Part shown: one piece after another, positions 10,715 to 20,824 of the stretch
How positions within the stretch are numbered: the first letter of the stretch is position 1
Layout of the letters: every line of letters begins with the position of its first letter
Source of the DNA: Micropterix aruncella
Taxonomy: Eukaryota; Arthropoda; Insecta; Lepidoptera; Micropterigidae
Length of the DNA stretch: 64,000 bases
Assembly (NCBI GenBank): GCA_944548615.1
Contig: OX155980.1
Location: 56,237,690 to 56,301,689, forward strand
Direction of reading: 5' to 3'
Translations under genes and position numbers: made by a program
Notes under the pieces: generated by a model
What the model was told of the DNA's origin: nothing
The model's input: the letters and a program-made list of their open reading frames with translations, nothing else
Database searches by the model: none

Positions 10715-11187
10715 CTATATACATCGGTTGGGCGGTCGCCCTACTGACCCTCCCGGCTTTGACTCGAATATGGCTTTCGTAGTTGGAGGCTTGTGCGTAC
10801 TAATTTATTCGCATAGCGATTCGCCGGCGGGCGACAGTTAGTCAGGAGATTTACGCATCTGTCAGGTGCCTTTATGCTCGTGCGCTCATAATCGTCAGGC
10901 CCAGGGGTGATTTGTCGACCAATCAGCCTAATTGGACGAGCCGCTCTTCACGCCCTATTGGCGTGTCCGACACGATGGCGTCCGACGGCGACGACGCCAG
11001 ACAGGTGAGTTCGCGCTTCCGCCGATACTTTCCTCCTCGCTTAGGCCACCTTAAGACAAACCCCGCATCCCCCCTCATTTCTTCTCACGCACACGCACGT
11101 CCTACGTAGGCGAGAGGTGAGTACGAAAAGTATATTTTATAGTTTTCGGAATATAAAACAGATCTATCGGAATTTAAAAAGGATATA
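10715..11187 (+). promoter_or_regulatory. GC-rich 5' region of a CR1-like LINE with CCAAT boxes
   Basis: This compact GC-rich segment precedes LINE ORF1. Within it are GACCAATCAG (about 10918), AATTGG (about 10930) and CTATTGGCG (about 10953), i.e. CCAAT-type boxes on both strands, followed 15-20 bases later by an ATG in good context (CACGATGGCG). Ten codons after that ATG comes CAGGTGAGT, a consensus splice donor. The likely roles are internal RNA polymerase II promoter and 5' UTR of the LINE; the donor suggests the leader could be spliced. Assignment to the LINE rests on position only. Confidence 0.4.
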
Positions 11188-11929
11188 TTGGCATTGATCG
11201 AAAGACAATTTGCGGAACAAAATGCCCAACAAAAAGCCAAATATGACAGCTTGAAGCAGCAAATGGAAGATCTACAGAAGACAATACAATTTCTGTCCAA
11301 TGATTACGACTCTATCATTTCCCGAATTGATAAAATAGAGGAGGAAAATAGTCAATTCGATAGCTTGGCCAAGAAGAACACCGAACTGGAAACAAAAATA
11401 TTGGAGATGCAGTCTCGATGGGATTATCAGGAGCAGCAACAACGATCCTCCAATATTGATATACGTGGAATCCCGGAACGCCATGATGAGAACCTGACAA
11501 ACATAGTTGGAAAAATTGCGACGCTTACAAAATGTTCCTTCACTACATCGGATGTATCGTCTATCTTCAGGGCAAATACCAGAAAGTCGGATAAAAAACC
11601 GCCACCCATAATTTTAAAACTTGTAAATATTAGTAAAAGAAATAGTTTTTTGCAGACCGTAAAGAATTACAATAAAACATGTGAAAATAGTAGCAAAAAA
11701 TTGAACACCGCGGATCTCGGTCTTTCAGGCAATGGCACGGTTCTTGTGTACCTATATCAGTGAACATCTCACACAGAAAAATAAATATATTTTTGGAAGG
11801 GCGAAAATGGTCGCCCGAGAAAAACTATATAAGTATGTGTGGATAAGTAGTGGTAGAATTTTCATGCGTAAGGAGGATGGAATGCAACCAATCTTAATTA
11901 AAAGTGAGGGATCTTTTTTATCATTATAA
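11141..11929 (+). pseudogene. CR1-like LINE ORF1 (coiled coil plus FP25K-like domain), frameshifted
   Basis: The frame is open from just after a stop near 11138 (FSEYKTDLSEFKKDIL...). The first ~100 residues form a heptad-rich coiled coil (LKQQMEDLQKTIQFL). Next comes an RRM-like module starting SSNIDIRGIPERHDENL. At about 11750 the frame breaks; the next frame continues with YISEHLTQKNKYIFGRAK, then YKYVWISSGRIFMRKEDG and ends at 11929. That C-terminal block is the baculovirus FP25K-like domain found in ORF1 proteins of insect LINEs. Such proteins bind the element's RNA and chaperone it into the RNP. A single frameshift separates this from an intact ORF1, so decay is light. ORF2 of the same element follows at 12538. 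Confidence 0.75.
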
Positions 11930-12537
11930 CCATCATAATATTATTTGTAAACCTAAATTTTTATAATGTCGCAAAAAATATTTTATCACTGATGAATTAT
12001 CCCGATAAATTCGTATACTTTCCTACCCTAATTATTCCTTTAAAATATTGGGTAGGACTTACCATTATTTTCTATACAATGTTATTTTATACTGATACTT
12101 ACCAATTATTTTTGTTATTATTTTATATTCAGTCGTATGTTACCACTAATAATATTTATTACTTTTATATTCAATTACATTTATAATAAATCTATTACTA
12201 TTTTATTTGTTTTATATTATATGATTAAAATATGTTTAAAAATTTATCTTTTATCTACTGTTTCTATTTTGTTACTCTCCGGCAAATATTTTTATAAACA
12301 TTTCTTTATGATTATTTTAAAATTTCTACCTAGATACAACGACCCCAGAACACTGTTTAAAAGGAACAAGAGGACGCTTGAGTTACACATTATACTCAGA
12401 TTGAATGTCTTTGTTGGTAGCGAAAATATGATCATTTTTTACATTCTATATTCTCTTGGTTCAAAAGTTATATTGAAAAATAACCTACATTCAACCCTGC
12501 ACACATTCTATGCACTATTCCGGCAAATATATCACTC
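11930..12537 (+). other. AT-rich ORF1-ORF2 spacer of the LINE
   Basis: Strongly AT-rich with several open frames full of Phe, Leu, Ile and Tyr that carry no domain. It is long for an inter-ORF spacer, so part of it may be an insertion. No other signal seen. Confidence 0.35.
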
Positions 12538-13851
12538 GTGCGTGTGGATAACATGGATATTATAAGCTTCTTAGATTCCAACCATGTCACTGTAACTTCG
12601 GACATAAATACGTGTAGATCCATAATGTCGGAAAAATGTAGCTTAAAAATATTGTCCTTAAATATAAGAAGCATAAATTGTAACTTTGATAATTTGATTC
12701 TCATGCTTCAAGATCTGCAGTCTGATTTAGAAATCATTATTCTATCAGAGGCGTGGATAGGAAACTCCTTTGTAGAGAAACATATCAAGGGTTATTCAAC
12801 ATTCTACACGAAAAATAATTATACACAAAATGATGGAGTTATTGCTTACGTTAATCATACCATTCAAAATGCTACAGTATCGGAGGTGAAACTAGAAGGG
12901 GCCAACTGTCTACAGATAAACCTTAATAACACAATCAACATTATTGGAGTTTATAGAAGTCCATCTGTCTAATATTTTGATCTTTTTAGAGACGCTTGAT
13001 AATTTACTACGTAAAAACAAATCTAATGACCTAGTTCTTTGTGGGGATTTTAATATCTCATCATGTGGCAAAAAACATAATCAAATTAACGATTACTTAG
13101 AAGTAATGTCTCTTCATGGTTTGCAGTGTCTGGTAAATAAACCTACAAGAGGAAACAATTGCCTTGATCATGTTATGTGTCGATCAAAACTACAATCGGC
13201 CACAATAATATATGAAACGGCAATTACTGATCACTATCCCATTATGGTTAAATTTTCCCAGTATAAAACGGATACAGCCATTCATAAAAAAGGATTTAAG
13301 AAAAACAAAATAGATTTAGGAAAGGTACTTTATGACCTGGGGCAGGTTGATTGGTCTCACCTATACAGTGCAACTAATGTAGACTCTGCTACTGAGTATT
13401 TTGTCAAAACTTTAACCTCCATTGCCGATAAAAGCACATGCACCCAATACCATGTGACAACACACAAAAATAAAAAATTAAAGTTATGGATTTCCGATGG
13501 ACTACTGTTTTGCGTCCGTCGTCGACGTCGACCTAGCATCAAAAAATAACCCTCATAACTTAAGTTTAAAAACCAAAATTGTAATTTATAGGAATTTATG
13601 CAAACGGTTAAAAAATAAAAACAAAGAAGACTACTACAAAAATAAAATTGCTGAAAATAGCAGTGATTCTAAGAAGGTTTGGCAGCTAATCAAGGAAGCA
13701 GCTAACATTTCCAATAACATGCATACCATCGATAAGTTAGTCATTGAAAATCGAGTAGTCAATGCCCCAGAGAATATGCAAGAAATCGTAAATGCATTTA
13801 ACACGCACTTTGCCAGTGTAGGTTCAAAACTGGCACACAAAATATTAGATC
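12538..13851 (+). pseudogene. CR1-like LINE ORF2, 5' part: AP-endonuclease and linker
   Basis: The first frame (12538-12972) holds the start of an APE-type endonuclease: LKILSLNIRSINCNF, then IIILSEAWIG with the catalytic Glu, and IIGVYRSPS. After a frameshift near 12965 it continues (to 13549) with DLVLCGDFNISSCG (the GDFN motif) and TAITDHYPIMVKF (the Asp-His pair). A second frame change near 13510 leads to the basic linker before the reverse transcriptase (VWQLIKEAAN, ASVGSKLAHKI). The endonuclease nicks genomic DNA to prime reverse transcription. The gene is cut at codon level by the errantivirus at 13852: the last codons before it join in frame with 22850 onward. Two frameshifts make the copy non-functional apart from the insertion. 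Confidence 0.85.
13847..13851 (+). repeat. Errantivirus target-site duplication, left copy
   Basis: AGATC immediately precedes the LTR and recurs at 22845-22849 just after the other LTR. Removing the element plus one copy restores the LINE reading frame. Confidence 0.85.
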
Positions 13852-14645
13852 TTTTAAGTTTCGCTATTCGCGATTGATAAAAAAATATAATTTTAAAAGT
13901 TTATTCAATATAAGAATGATTACAATGTTTACAAGTGAAGCAAAAGCGCAAATGAGCAGACGAGAGCGGTCTCGACTGCCTCACAGAAGCTACTCGATGA
14001 AATGTCTGGCGTGTCTACAAGATGGCCGCTTTTTATACTACGTACATAATGAGCTCCTTGTTGACGCAAGATTTGGGGAACGAGTTCCCCCTTTTAGTTT
14101 ATCTTATTTTTATGACCTCTTTAACGGTTCGACTCTGGCAGCATCCACGATTACTCAATACAAACGATGTCTGCAGGAATTGCTTTATCTGTTACGAAAG
14201 TGGAACGTCTGCTAATGCTCATTTTAAACAAAGATAAAGTCTATGGTTTCCTTTACGAATAATGTTAATTAATATTTGGTAAACTCTATATAGAGTGCTA
14301 ATGCGAAACAGAGTTAGTATCTGCTGTTTTGCTTATTAATAATATTAATTAATATCTACTTATTTTCTAGGCGAATCTTGATTAAGTTAATTCTATTTTA
14401 GTTTCGACTGTGCGCAAAGAGTATTAACAATAATATCTTAATTTCCTAGTTAGTGCATCAGTCGCAATATTATAGATTCGCATCTTAAGTATTTCATCTT
14501 AAATATTACATGTTGAGCGGGCCGCTGAAAAGTAACTCTATGCTGTGATATGTCGTTTCTCAGGTGGGTCCTTGTGGTCATCCATCAGGTGAGATATTGG
14601 AGAATAGGGGTTGTCCTATAGGGGTTGGTGTAGCGCGTACGTAAC
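13852..14645 (-). repeat. 3' LTR of the errantivirus
   Basis: Minus-strand orientation; 794 bp. It starts (transcription sense) with GTTACGTACGCGC after the purine tract and ends CTTAAAA at 13852. It supplies the polyadenylation site for the genomic transcript. Nearly identical to 22051-22844, which implies a recent insertion. Confidence 0.92.
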
Positions 14646-14657
14646 ATCTCCCTCCAT
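14646..14657 (-). promoter_or_regulatory. Polypurine tract
   Basis: On the minus strand GGAGGGAGAT abuts the 3' LTR. In LTR elements this purine run survives RNase H digestion and primes plus-strand DNA. It overlaps no part of env, whose stop lies at 14672. Confidence 0.75.
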
Positions 14658-14671
14658 AAGTCTGGAAAACG

Positions 14672-16678
14672 TCAGTTTGAAAGCGAAGAGTTTCGTGTTT
14701 GCAGGATAACTCTTCTCGGCTTGGCGTGAATATCTCCAGTCGTTGTGCATTGTTGAGGGACTGTCATATGTGTAAGAGACAATCTTTCTTCTTCTTCTCT
14801 GCTTTCCGTCACTCGGTAGGTTGTTGTTTGACGGGGATTCTTGGCGAAGGAACATTGATTAAAAATTTGAGGACAGAATGATTTCTTGTCGTCGTTATTT
14901 TTTCCTTGTACCAGCTTCCAAGTTCTCCTGTAGCATTTGCAACAATAGCATAAAAATATCATTACTATAGATATGATTGCTATTATAGTTGAATAGGCGT
15001 ATTTCTTGTAGGGGAATACGTCGTGATTTATGTTGTACAATTCTCCTTTAAAATCATTAATATTCGATTCTAAATCGTGAAATTCGTCTAGTTTAATATT
15101 TCTGATCGGTATGGGTTTTAACTTGATTGTGTCGATTTTCATATCGATGTCTTCGCAGCAATTGAAAGGGATGATGGGGATTATGTCATCTTCTTTCGTT
15201 GACGAGTTTCTATTTGTAGCTGTCACTTGAATTGTGCCAATAAAAGCTCTGCAGTTATGCTCTAATCGTAGAATGGAATTTTCGTAGATCATCTTGGTAT
15301 CTAGTTGATCTCCGCATGAAGTTTTAATGGGTATTGGCTTTGTGATAATTATCAGCCATTTATTCTTCTTGAGTTTCTGTACGTTGTATTCGTTCAGCGA
15401 TAATATAGTAGGGTTGCAATTTTCAGTTTGCAATTTGGAGATAATATTGATTTCGCATGGTGATTTCTCATTAGGGTTCGGTAAAATGTCGAAACAAATT
15501 AAATTATCTTTCGTACTTTTGCAGGAAGTGATGTCATTTAATCTTATATATTCCCTGTTGTCTTGTGATAGGCCCACATATTTTGACTTAGGTACGATTG
15601 TATGGAATATATTTGAGGACGGGTGTCTAATTGGTGTGGAGAATAGATGATAGGTATTATATACTTTGTTATTCGTTAGCGGTATGCTAAGTATGTAAAC
15701 TATGCGGTTCGAAGTAGAAAAACCTTTCAATGTTATCAAATTTGCAAATTGATTTATATTATGTATATTTGGTATAAGCGGTAATGCTTCGTTTGCTGAT
15801 AGAACCTTTGAAATATTCATAAGTTGCTCTAGTAAATGTATAGGGGAAATTATACTAGAGTGTAGCACTTTTAATTTTGCGAAAGTCAAGCTAGTTTCTA
15901 TGTCAATTAATTCGTTATTTAGAAGCATGAATGTTTCTAACAAATTTTCACAACTGCTTAGAATAGCCAATTGTCTCGATAAGTAACGATCTCTTTCCTC
16001 GTTATTATTTATGAAGGTTTGTATGGTTTTTAAATTATTTTCTAGATATTGATCATCTAACGCGAGTTTTTGAATTGTATTATTAAAGTTCTTAATTACT
16101 TTTGTAGTAATTGAGATTTGATTTTTCATCAGCGTTTGCGTCGTTAAATTATCTCTTTCGAGCTTGTTAATAGCATCGTTAAAATACTTTCCATCTGTGG
16201 CATCTAAATTTCCGGTGATCCATTTTAATAAAGAGCCTGCTGCGTCGATCAGAAATCGTTTCTTTCTTGTTGTCAATAATCCTAGATTATCGATTTTTTC
16301 GTTGAGCGTTTTTGATATCGATTTGAGCATTGTATAATGCGGTTTCAATGGTATCATGAAATGTTGTAAATTATTATTGAATTTTAAATCTAATTTGAAA
16401 ACATGTTGTTCCAATAGTTGTAATGTCCTTTCGGCATTCTCAAAGACAGATTTAATTAATTTTAGGTCTTTATACACTATTAAATTCCAATGGCTGTTTG
16501 ATATTATTACGTCATTTTCTTTTTCGTAGTATAGTCCTACGGTATTATGCAATGGGGTCAACGTCTGAGCAGCAACTGCCGTCGTCAGGATCAACAGCCT
16601 GTAAAGAGACAGGAAAATCCGTTTCACTATCTGAACTTTCAGAATTATCTTCAGAATCTGAATTCGATTCGGGTACAT
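14672..16678 (-). CDS. env: Errantivirus envelope glycoprotein, baculovirus-F-like
   Basis: An uninterrupted 668-codon frame. Residues about 20-37 are a hydrophobic signal peptide (LSLYRLLILTTAVAA) before QTLTP. A furin-type site, RKKR, lies at 138-141, followed by FLIDAAGSLLKWITGNLDA, the fusion-peptide and adjacent region typical of baculovirus F and errantivirus Env proteins. Long heptad-rich stretches follow, then a Cys-containing ectodomain (SSCENLLE, CKSTKDNLICFD, NCNPT, CCEDID). One membrane anchor is at about 562-584 (STIIAIISIVMIFLCYCC) and a cytoplasmic tail of about 80 residues follows. In infectious relatives such proteins mediate membrane fusion. The start at 16678 overlaps the 3' end of the integrase frame by ~130 bases; errantivirus env is normally expressed from a spliced RNA, so the true first exon may lie elsewhere. 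No break is visible in the frame. Confidence 0.9.
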   Translation of the reverse strand: MYPNRIQILKIILKVQIVKRIFLSLYRLLILTTAVAAQTLTPLHNTVGLYYEKENDVIISNSHWNLIVYKDLKLIKSVFENAERTLQLLEQHVFKLDLKFNNNLQHFMIPLKPHYTMLKSISKTLNEKIDNLGLLTTRKKRFLIDAAGSLLKWITGNLDATDGKYFNDAINKLERDNLTTQTLMKNQISITTKVIKNFNNTIQKLALDDQYLENNLKTIQTFINNNEERDRYLSRQLAILSSCENLLETFMLLNNELIDIETSLTFAKLKVLHSSIISPIHLLEQLMNISKVLSANEALPLIPNIHNINQFANLITLKGFSTSNRIVYILSIPLTNNKVYNTYHLFSTPIRHPSSNIFHTIVPKSKYVGLSQDNREYIRLNDITSCKSTKDNLICFDILPNPNEKSPCEINIISKLQTENCNPTILSLNEYNVQKLKKNKWLIIITKPIPIKTSCGDQLDTKMIYENSILRLEHNCRAFIGTIQVTATNRNSSTKEDDIIPIIPFNCCEDIDMKIDTIKLKPIPIRNIKLDEFHDLESNINDFKGELYNINHDVFPYKKYAYSTIIAIISIVMIFLCYCCKCYRRTWKLVQGKNNDDKKSFCPQIFNQCSFAKNPRQTTTYRVTESREEEERLSLTHMTVPQQCTTTGDIHAKPRRVILQTRNSSLSN

Positions 16679-17695
16679 ATAATTTTATTCTATCGAAATG
16701 AATAGTTGTTGGTTTAAAGTTTTGTTTTATTATAGCCGTAGTATCATTCATTAATCCTAATATACGGAATGGACCTAAAAATCGTGATTGGTGTTTCTTT
16801 GAACTGTCAGGATTTTTAATCATTATTAAGTCTCCCACTTTATAGGTAGTATTGTTTATTTTATATTTTCCATCGTGGTAGTCCTTAGCTTTTTCTTTAT
16901 TTTTTGTAATGTTTTCGCGTACGATTTTAAATAGGTTACTTTGCCAATTTACTAATTCTTTATGATAATTATTTTGTTTATTACTAATTAAATTATCCTC
17001 ATTTATCATTACATAATTATGGAGGTTTACGTCTCCGTAAATTATTTCAAATGGAGTTTAATGTGTGCTTGTTGATCTGCAATTATTATAACTTCTCATT
17101 ATAGTAGCTATTATTTCTTTTTCTTTAAGAGTTGGATACTCTTCTGAGTAACATCGTAGGCTATCCGCTATCGTAGCGTGTAGTCGTTCGATTGCGTTAC
17201 TTTGCGCGTGATGAGCCGATATGAATCTTAATTCTATATCGTAGCGTTCGCAAAAATCTTTAAAATCTTTGCCTGAAAAGCAAGTTCCATTATCCGTCGC
17301 TATGATCGAAGGAGTTGGGTGGTGAGATATATAGATTTTAATTTTTTCTATAATTTCCTTTGTCGTTTCGTGTTTAATTTTATAACACTGCGAATATTTG
17401 GAGAAAGAATCTAAAATAGTGAGGTATTTAATTTTGTTGTATTCGAATATATCGATATATAGTTTGTCAAAGGGTTTTACAGGTGTATCTGTAATAGTTA
17501 AGGGTCTTATCAGACTCTGTCTACATATTTTTGCCTTTGCACAAACTTCGCAACTACGTACAAATTTCGTTACGTCACGTGTTATGTTTTTCCAATAGTA
17601 TCTGGATTTAATTTTTCTTAAAGTTTCATTTATTCCTTTATGAAAACTATCATCTGCTGTATGAAACTTTTTATTAATTCCGGTATATCTCTTAT
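16545..17695 (-). pseudogene. pol: Errantivirus integrase, frameshifted and with a stop
   Basis: This is the third part of pol. A frame change near 17680 separates it from RT-RNase H. It begins with the zinc-binding region (FHTADDSFHKG, then RSCEVCAKAK), continues with the core: LYIDIFEYNK (first Asp), IIATDNGTCF (second Asp) and SNAIERLHATI (Glu). At 17058-17060 a TAA interrupts the region just before TPFEIIYG. The C-terminal part is open from 17009 to 16545 and contains the GPY/F-like module (RFLGPFRIL) and an acidic Ser/Asp-rich tail. Integrase inserts the element's cDNA. All catalytic residues are readable, but frameshift plus stop mean this copy would need help from another. Confidence 0.88.
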
Positions 17696-20095
17696 CTTTG
17701 GTACTTGTATAGATCCTTTACAAATTATAAATTTTCTCTCTTTTTCGTTTTTAAATACTATACTTAGTATGCGATCTAAGTATATTTTATCTATAAAGTT
17801 TATATAAATGTTTCCTTTAGGGAGTTCATTTTTATTTTTAATTAGATCGTGATACAACTGTTCTCGATTCTTTAAATTGCAATTTAGCATAAAATATTTG
17901 CGATTAGGTTTACTAACGCTTTCTAATACCGTTATTTCTGATTGTTTCAACACAGGAAAAGACGGGACGTCTTTTTCAATTAATCGAGTGCTAGCGTCAT
18001 AAGCGCCGCTAGTGGATTGAATGTTTGTTTCTGAAGCTATGTACAGAATATTATTATGCTTTCTATGTAATACATAGATTTTCGAGTATTCAACTAATTC
18101 GGGATTTACGGGTGTGTTTATGATTTCGTTTGTGAGCTTTGTGATCACATTTATAGGAATTCTTGATAATGCATCTGCATTAGTATTAGATTTACCTGTT
18201 TTGTATTTTATTTGGTAATCATATTCTGCTAATTTCAATCTCCATCTGGCTAGTCTGCTTCCAGGATCTTTAACGTTAAATAACCATTCTAGTGGTTTAT
18301 GATCGGTATAGAGAGTGAATTTTCTTCCATAAATATATGGTCTAAAGTGTTTACAGGCCCAAACAATTGCGAGAAGCTCACGTTCTATCGCCGAGTACCT
18401 AGATTCCGCTGGATTTAATGTGCGTGATGCATAAAATACAGGTAAGTCTTCACCTGGTATACCTTGGCTTAGAACTGCGCCCACTGAATGTTGACAGGCG
18501 TCTGTAGTGATAATAAAATCCTTTTCAAAATCAGGATATTGTAGAATAGGGGCTGTGGTCAATAATACCTTGCACCTATTGAATGCTTTTATGCATTTTT
18601 CATTAAATATAAATTCTACGTTTTTCTTTAATAGACTCGTAAGAGGTTTTACTAATTTCGCATAATCTGGCAAAAAGCGTCTATAATATCCGGATAAACC
18701 TAGAAATTGTTTTATTTCCTTCGGTGATCTTGGTTGAGGATAATCGACGACTGCTTTCACCTTTTCGGGATTAGGCTTTATACCTTCAGGGGTGACAACA
18801 TGTCCTAGATATGCTACTTCTTTTCTTAAAAATTCACATTTATCTGGCTGGATCTTTAAATTTGACGTTGCCAGTCTGTGAAAAACATTTTCTAGTCTTT
18901 CTATATGCTCTTCGAGCGTTGCCGAGTAGACAATAATGTCGTCCATGTAACAGAGACATTGTTCTCCCTGTAGTCCTGTTAAGACATTGTCCATAATGCG
19001 GCTAAAGGTACGAGGAGAATTGGAAAGTCCGAAAGGTAAACGTCGAAATTCCCAATGTCCGTTCTCTACTGTGAATGCAGTTTTACAAATATCAGCTTCT
19101 TTTATTTGAATCTGGTGGAACCCAGAGCATAAATCTATCGTCGAGAAATATTTGCATTTACCTAACTGGTCTAATAGATCGGTTATATTTGGTAAGGGGT
19201 AAAGATCCTTGATTGTTTTTTCATTTAATTTTCTATAGTCTATGACTATACGCCATTTTTGGACACCTGACGCATCCATTTTCTTGGGGACAATCCATAC
19301 CGGAGAGCTCCATGGCGAAAATGATTGTTGAATTATGCCTTGGTCTAACATCTTGTCGATTTGTGTTTTTATTTCTTGTTTATGGATATAAGCGTAACGG
19401 TAACTTTTTGTGAAGATAGGGTTTTCATCGGTTGTTTTTATCTCATGTTTAATCTGATTGGCGAAAGTTAATTTATCTCCCTCCAGATAAAATATCTCGG
19501 GGTATGTCAGACATAATTTTGTAATTTTTTCTTCTTCCTCATTATTCAAGTGATCCAACCTCAATACTTGTTTAATTTTTCTCAATCGATTTTCGTCAAT
19601 CACTATTGAGTTATTTTCAATCTGATCTATTTTATTTATTAATTGGGTATCGCTTATTTTTTTCAGTTTTATTTCCGGCATTTCTACCCATAAGCAATTC
19701 TCGTCTAGATTTACTATTGTTGTGAGGAAAGAGTTATTCCTTACCGTGACAACTGCTTCTGGAATTTTTATTTCCGCATTCGTCGTGAAATTTTCTTTAT
19801 TATACGTGCAATTTTTGATTTGTTTCGTTTTAATTTCATCAGAAACGTCCGTGATGTTGTGTATCCTCAATTGACTGATATTTGAGTTCATCCCGTCGTT
19901 CTGCGAATGCACCTTTTTACGACTATGAAGCCAACTTTTATTTTTTATTTTATTTATCAATTCTTCGCGAGAATTGTATTTTTGTTCTATGGAATATTCG
20001 GCGTTACATACGACTGAAGAGTTCATTTTCGACTCATCCGAATTTCTCTTAGGAACGGCCTCTTTGGGACATTGGAGGTAACCATTATTTTTATT
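17630..20095 (-). CDS. pol: Errantivirus reverse transcriptase and RNase H
   Basis: Open from directly after a TAA at 20096 down to 17630; counting from the Met at 20026 it has 798 residues. RT occupies about residues 200-430: SPVWIVPKKMD, STIDLCSGFHQIQI (Asp298), RLPFGLSNSPRTF and CYMDDIIVYS (Asp362-Asp363). The YMDD form replaces the YLDD common in Ty3/Gypsy. The thumb follows (FLGLSGYYRRFLPDYAK), then RNase H at about 505-625 (ITTDACQHSVGAVLS, AIERELLAIVWA, LYTDHKPLEWL, NTNADALSRIP). It converts the RNA genome to DNA. The protein lacks a normal start: it is in the same frame as pro, separated only by that TAA. It ends early by a frame change before integrase. Confidence 0.9.
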   Translation of the reverse strand, partial: NKNNGYLQCPKEAVPKRNSDESKMNSSVVCNAEYSIEQKYNSREELINKIKNKSWLHSRKKVHSQNDGMNSNISQLRIHNITDVSDEIKTKQIKNCTYNKENFTTNAEIKIPEAVVTVRNNSFLTTIVNLDENCLWVEMPEIKLKKISDTQLINKIDQIENNSIVIDENRLRKIKQVLRLDHLNNEEEEKITKLCLTYPEIFYLEGDKLTFANQIKHEIKTTDENPIFTKSYRYAYIHKQEIKTQIDKMLDQGIIQQSFSPWSSPVWIVPKKMDASGVQKWRIVIDYRKLNEKTIKDLYPLPNITDLLDQLGKCKYFSTIDLCSGFHQIQIKEADICKTAFTVENGHWEFRRLPFGLSNSPRTFSRIMDNVLTGLQGEQCLCYMDDIIVYSATLEEHIERLENVFHRLATSNLKIQPDKCEFLRKEVAYLGHVVTPEGIKPNPEKVKAVVDYPQPRSPKEIKQFLGLSGYYRRFLPDYAKLVKPLTSLLKKNVEFIFNEKCIKAFNRCKVLLTTAPILQYPDFEKDFIITTDACQHSVGAVLSQGIPGEDLPVFYASRTLNPAESRYSAIERELLAIVWACKHFRPYIYGRKFTLYTDHKPLEWLFNVKDPGSRLARWRLKLAEYDYQIKYKTGKSNTNADALSRIPINVITKLTNEIINTPVNPELVEYSKIYVLHRKHNNILYIASETNIQSTSGAYDASTRLIEKDVPSFPVLKQSEITVLESVSKPNRKYFMLNCNLKNREQLYHDLIKNKNELPKGNIYINFIDKIYLDRILSIVFKNEKERKFIICKGSIQVPKIRDIPELIKSFIQQMIVFIKE

Positions 20096-20236
20096 TTACA
20101 ATTCTTTAGACGAATTGTTTATTTGTTCTGTGGAATTTTCGGCGTTACATACGACTGAAGAGTTCTTTATCGACTCATCCGAAATTCTCTTAAGAACGGC
20201 CTCTTTAGGACATTGGAGGTAACCATTTTTTTTATT
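19958..20236 (-). repeat. 141-bp-period tandem duplication at the pro/RT junction
   Basis: Two adjacent 46-codon blocks are near copies: one (20099-20236) contains NGYLQCPKEAVLKRISDES and ends NNSSKEL, the other (19958-20095) contains NGYLQCPKEAVPKRNSDES and ends YNSREEL. A TAA codon (20096-20098) lies exactly at the junction. In the second copy the same position reads ATA AAT, so the stop may have arisen with the duplication. The unit encodes a low-complexity linker, so extra length may be tolerated. Confidence 0.88.
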
Positions 20237-20824
20237 TGCGGTGTCAACGACTTTGCGTTGCGCCACTTGAGAATTTTTTGTTTTCTCATTTTTACAGTTA
20301 TCGTGTCCGCTCGTCAGGCGAGGGGAATAACTATTTAATTTTATCTCTGGGCATAAATAACTGCCATCTGGATAGTTTGCTTTTAACTGGTGTGTTTGTA
20401 TACACCTCGGTTTTATTTTAATGGTCTCCTTTGCTTTTTGAAGGGGAGCATTATTTTCTTTTACTTCGCTGTCTCCGGTTAATAATTTTACTTTTACGAA
20501 GTTGGTATGCAGAGTTTTTTCTGGAATATTTATTAGGCACTTATATGTTTGTAAAAAATCGACACCTAATATTCCGTCGTATTCTATGTTCAAATCACAC
20601 ACGTATAGCTTAATTGAATCTCCTGTATTTCCAACATCGGAAATGAAGCTCTCTGTTATTAAAATTTCTTGACCGCTAATTCCACTAATTATGGTGTTTT
20701 CTTTATTTAAAGTTTTACCTACTGGGATGGTATGGGGTTTACATACGGAAATAGCAGCTCCGCTGTCTAGCAAATATTTATATTTACGCGTGTCTCTGAC
20801 ATAGAACAGATTTTTACCTTCCAT
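20096..20824 (-). CDS. pro: Errantivirus aspartic protease
   Basis: 242 codons. The N-terminal third is a retropepsin: YLLDSGAAISVCKP carries the Asp-Ser-Gly active site, and YDGILGVDFLQTYKC is the second conserved segment. The remainder is a poorly conserved linker that includes the first copy of the tandem duplication. Protease cleaves Gag-Pol and acts as a dimer in the particle. The ATG overlaps the gag stop in the string TAATG, so pro lies in the -1 frame relative to gag; it may be made by -1 frameshifting or by termination-reinitiation. It ends in a TAA in frame with the RT. Confidence 0.88.
   Translation of the reverse strand: MEGKNLFYVRDTRKYKYLLDSGAAISVCKPHTIPVGKTLNKENTIISGISGQEILITESFISDVGNTGDSIKLYVCDLNIEYDGILGVDFLQTYKCLINIPEKTLHTNFVKVKLLTGDSEVKENNAPLQKAKETIKIKPRCIQTHQLKANYPDGSYLCPEIKLNSYSPRLTSGHDNCKNEKTKNSQVAQRKVVDTANKKNGYLQCPKEAVLKRISDESIKNSSVVCNAENSTEQINNSSKEL

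Noticed and set aside
11930..12565. Membrane-protein-like open frames rich in Phe, Leu, Ile and Tyr
   Set aside because: They arise from AT-rich spacer between LINE ORF1 and ORF2 and overlap on both frames without a motif.
14672..16678. Free-standing viral or host fusion-protein gene
   Set aside because: It lies between pol and the 3' LTR in the same orientation, with a purine tract following, so it is the env of the retroelement.
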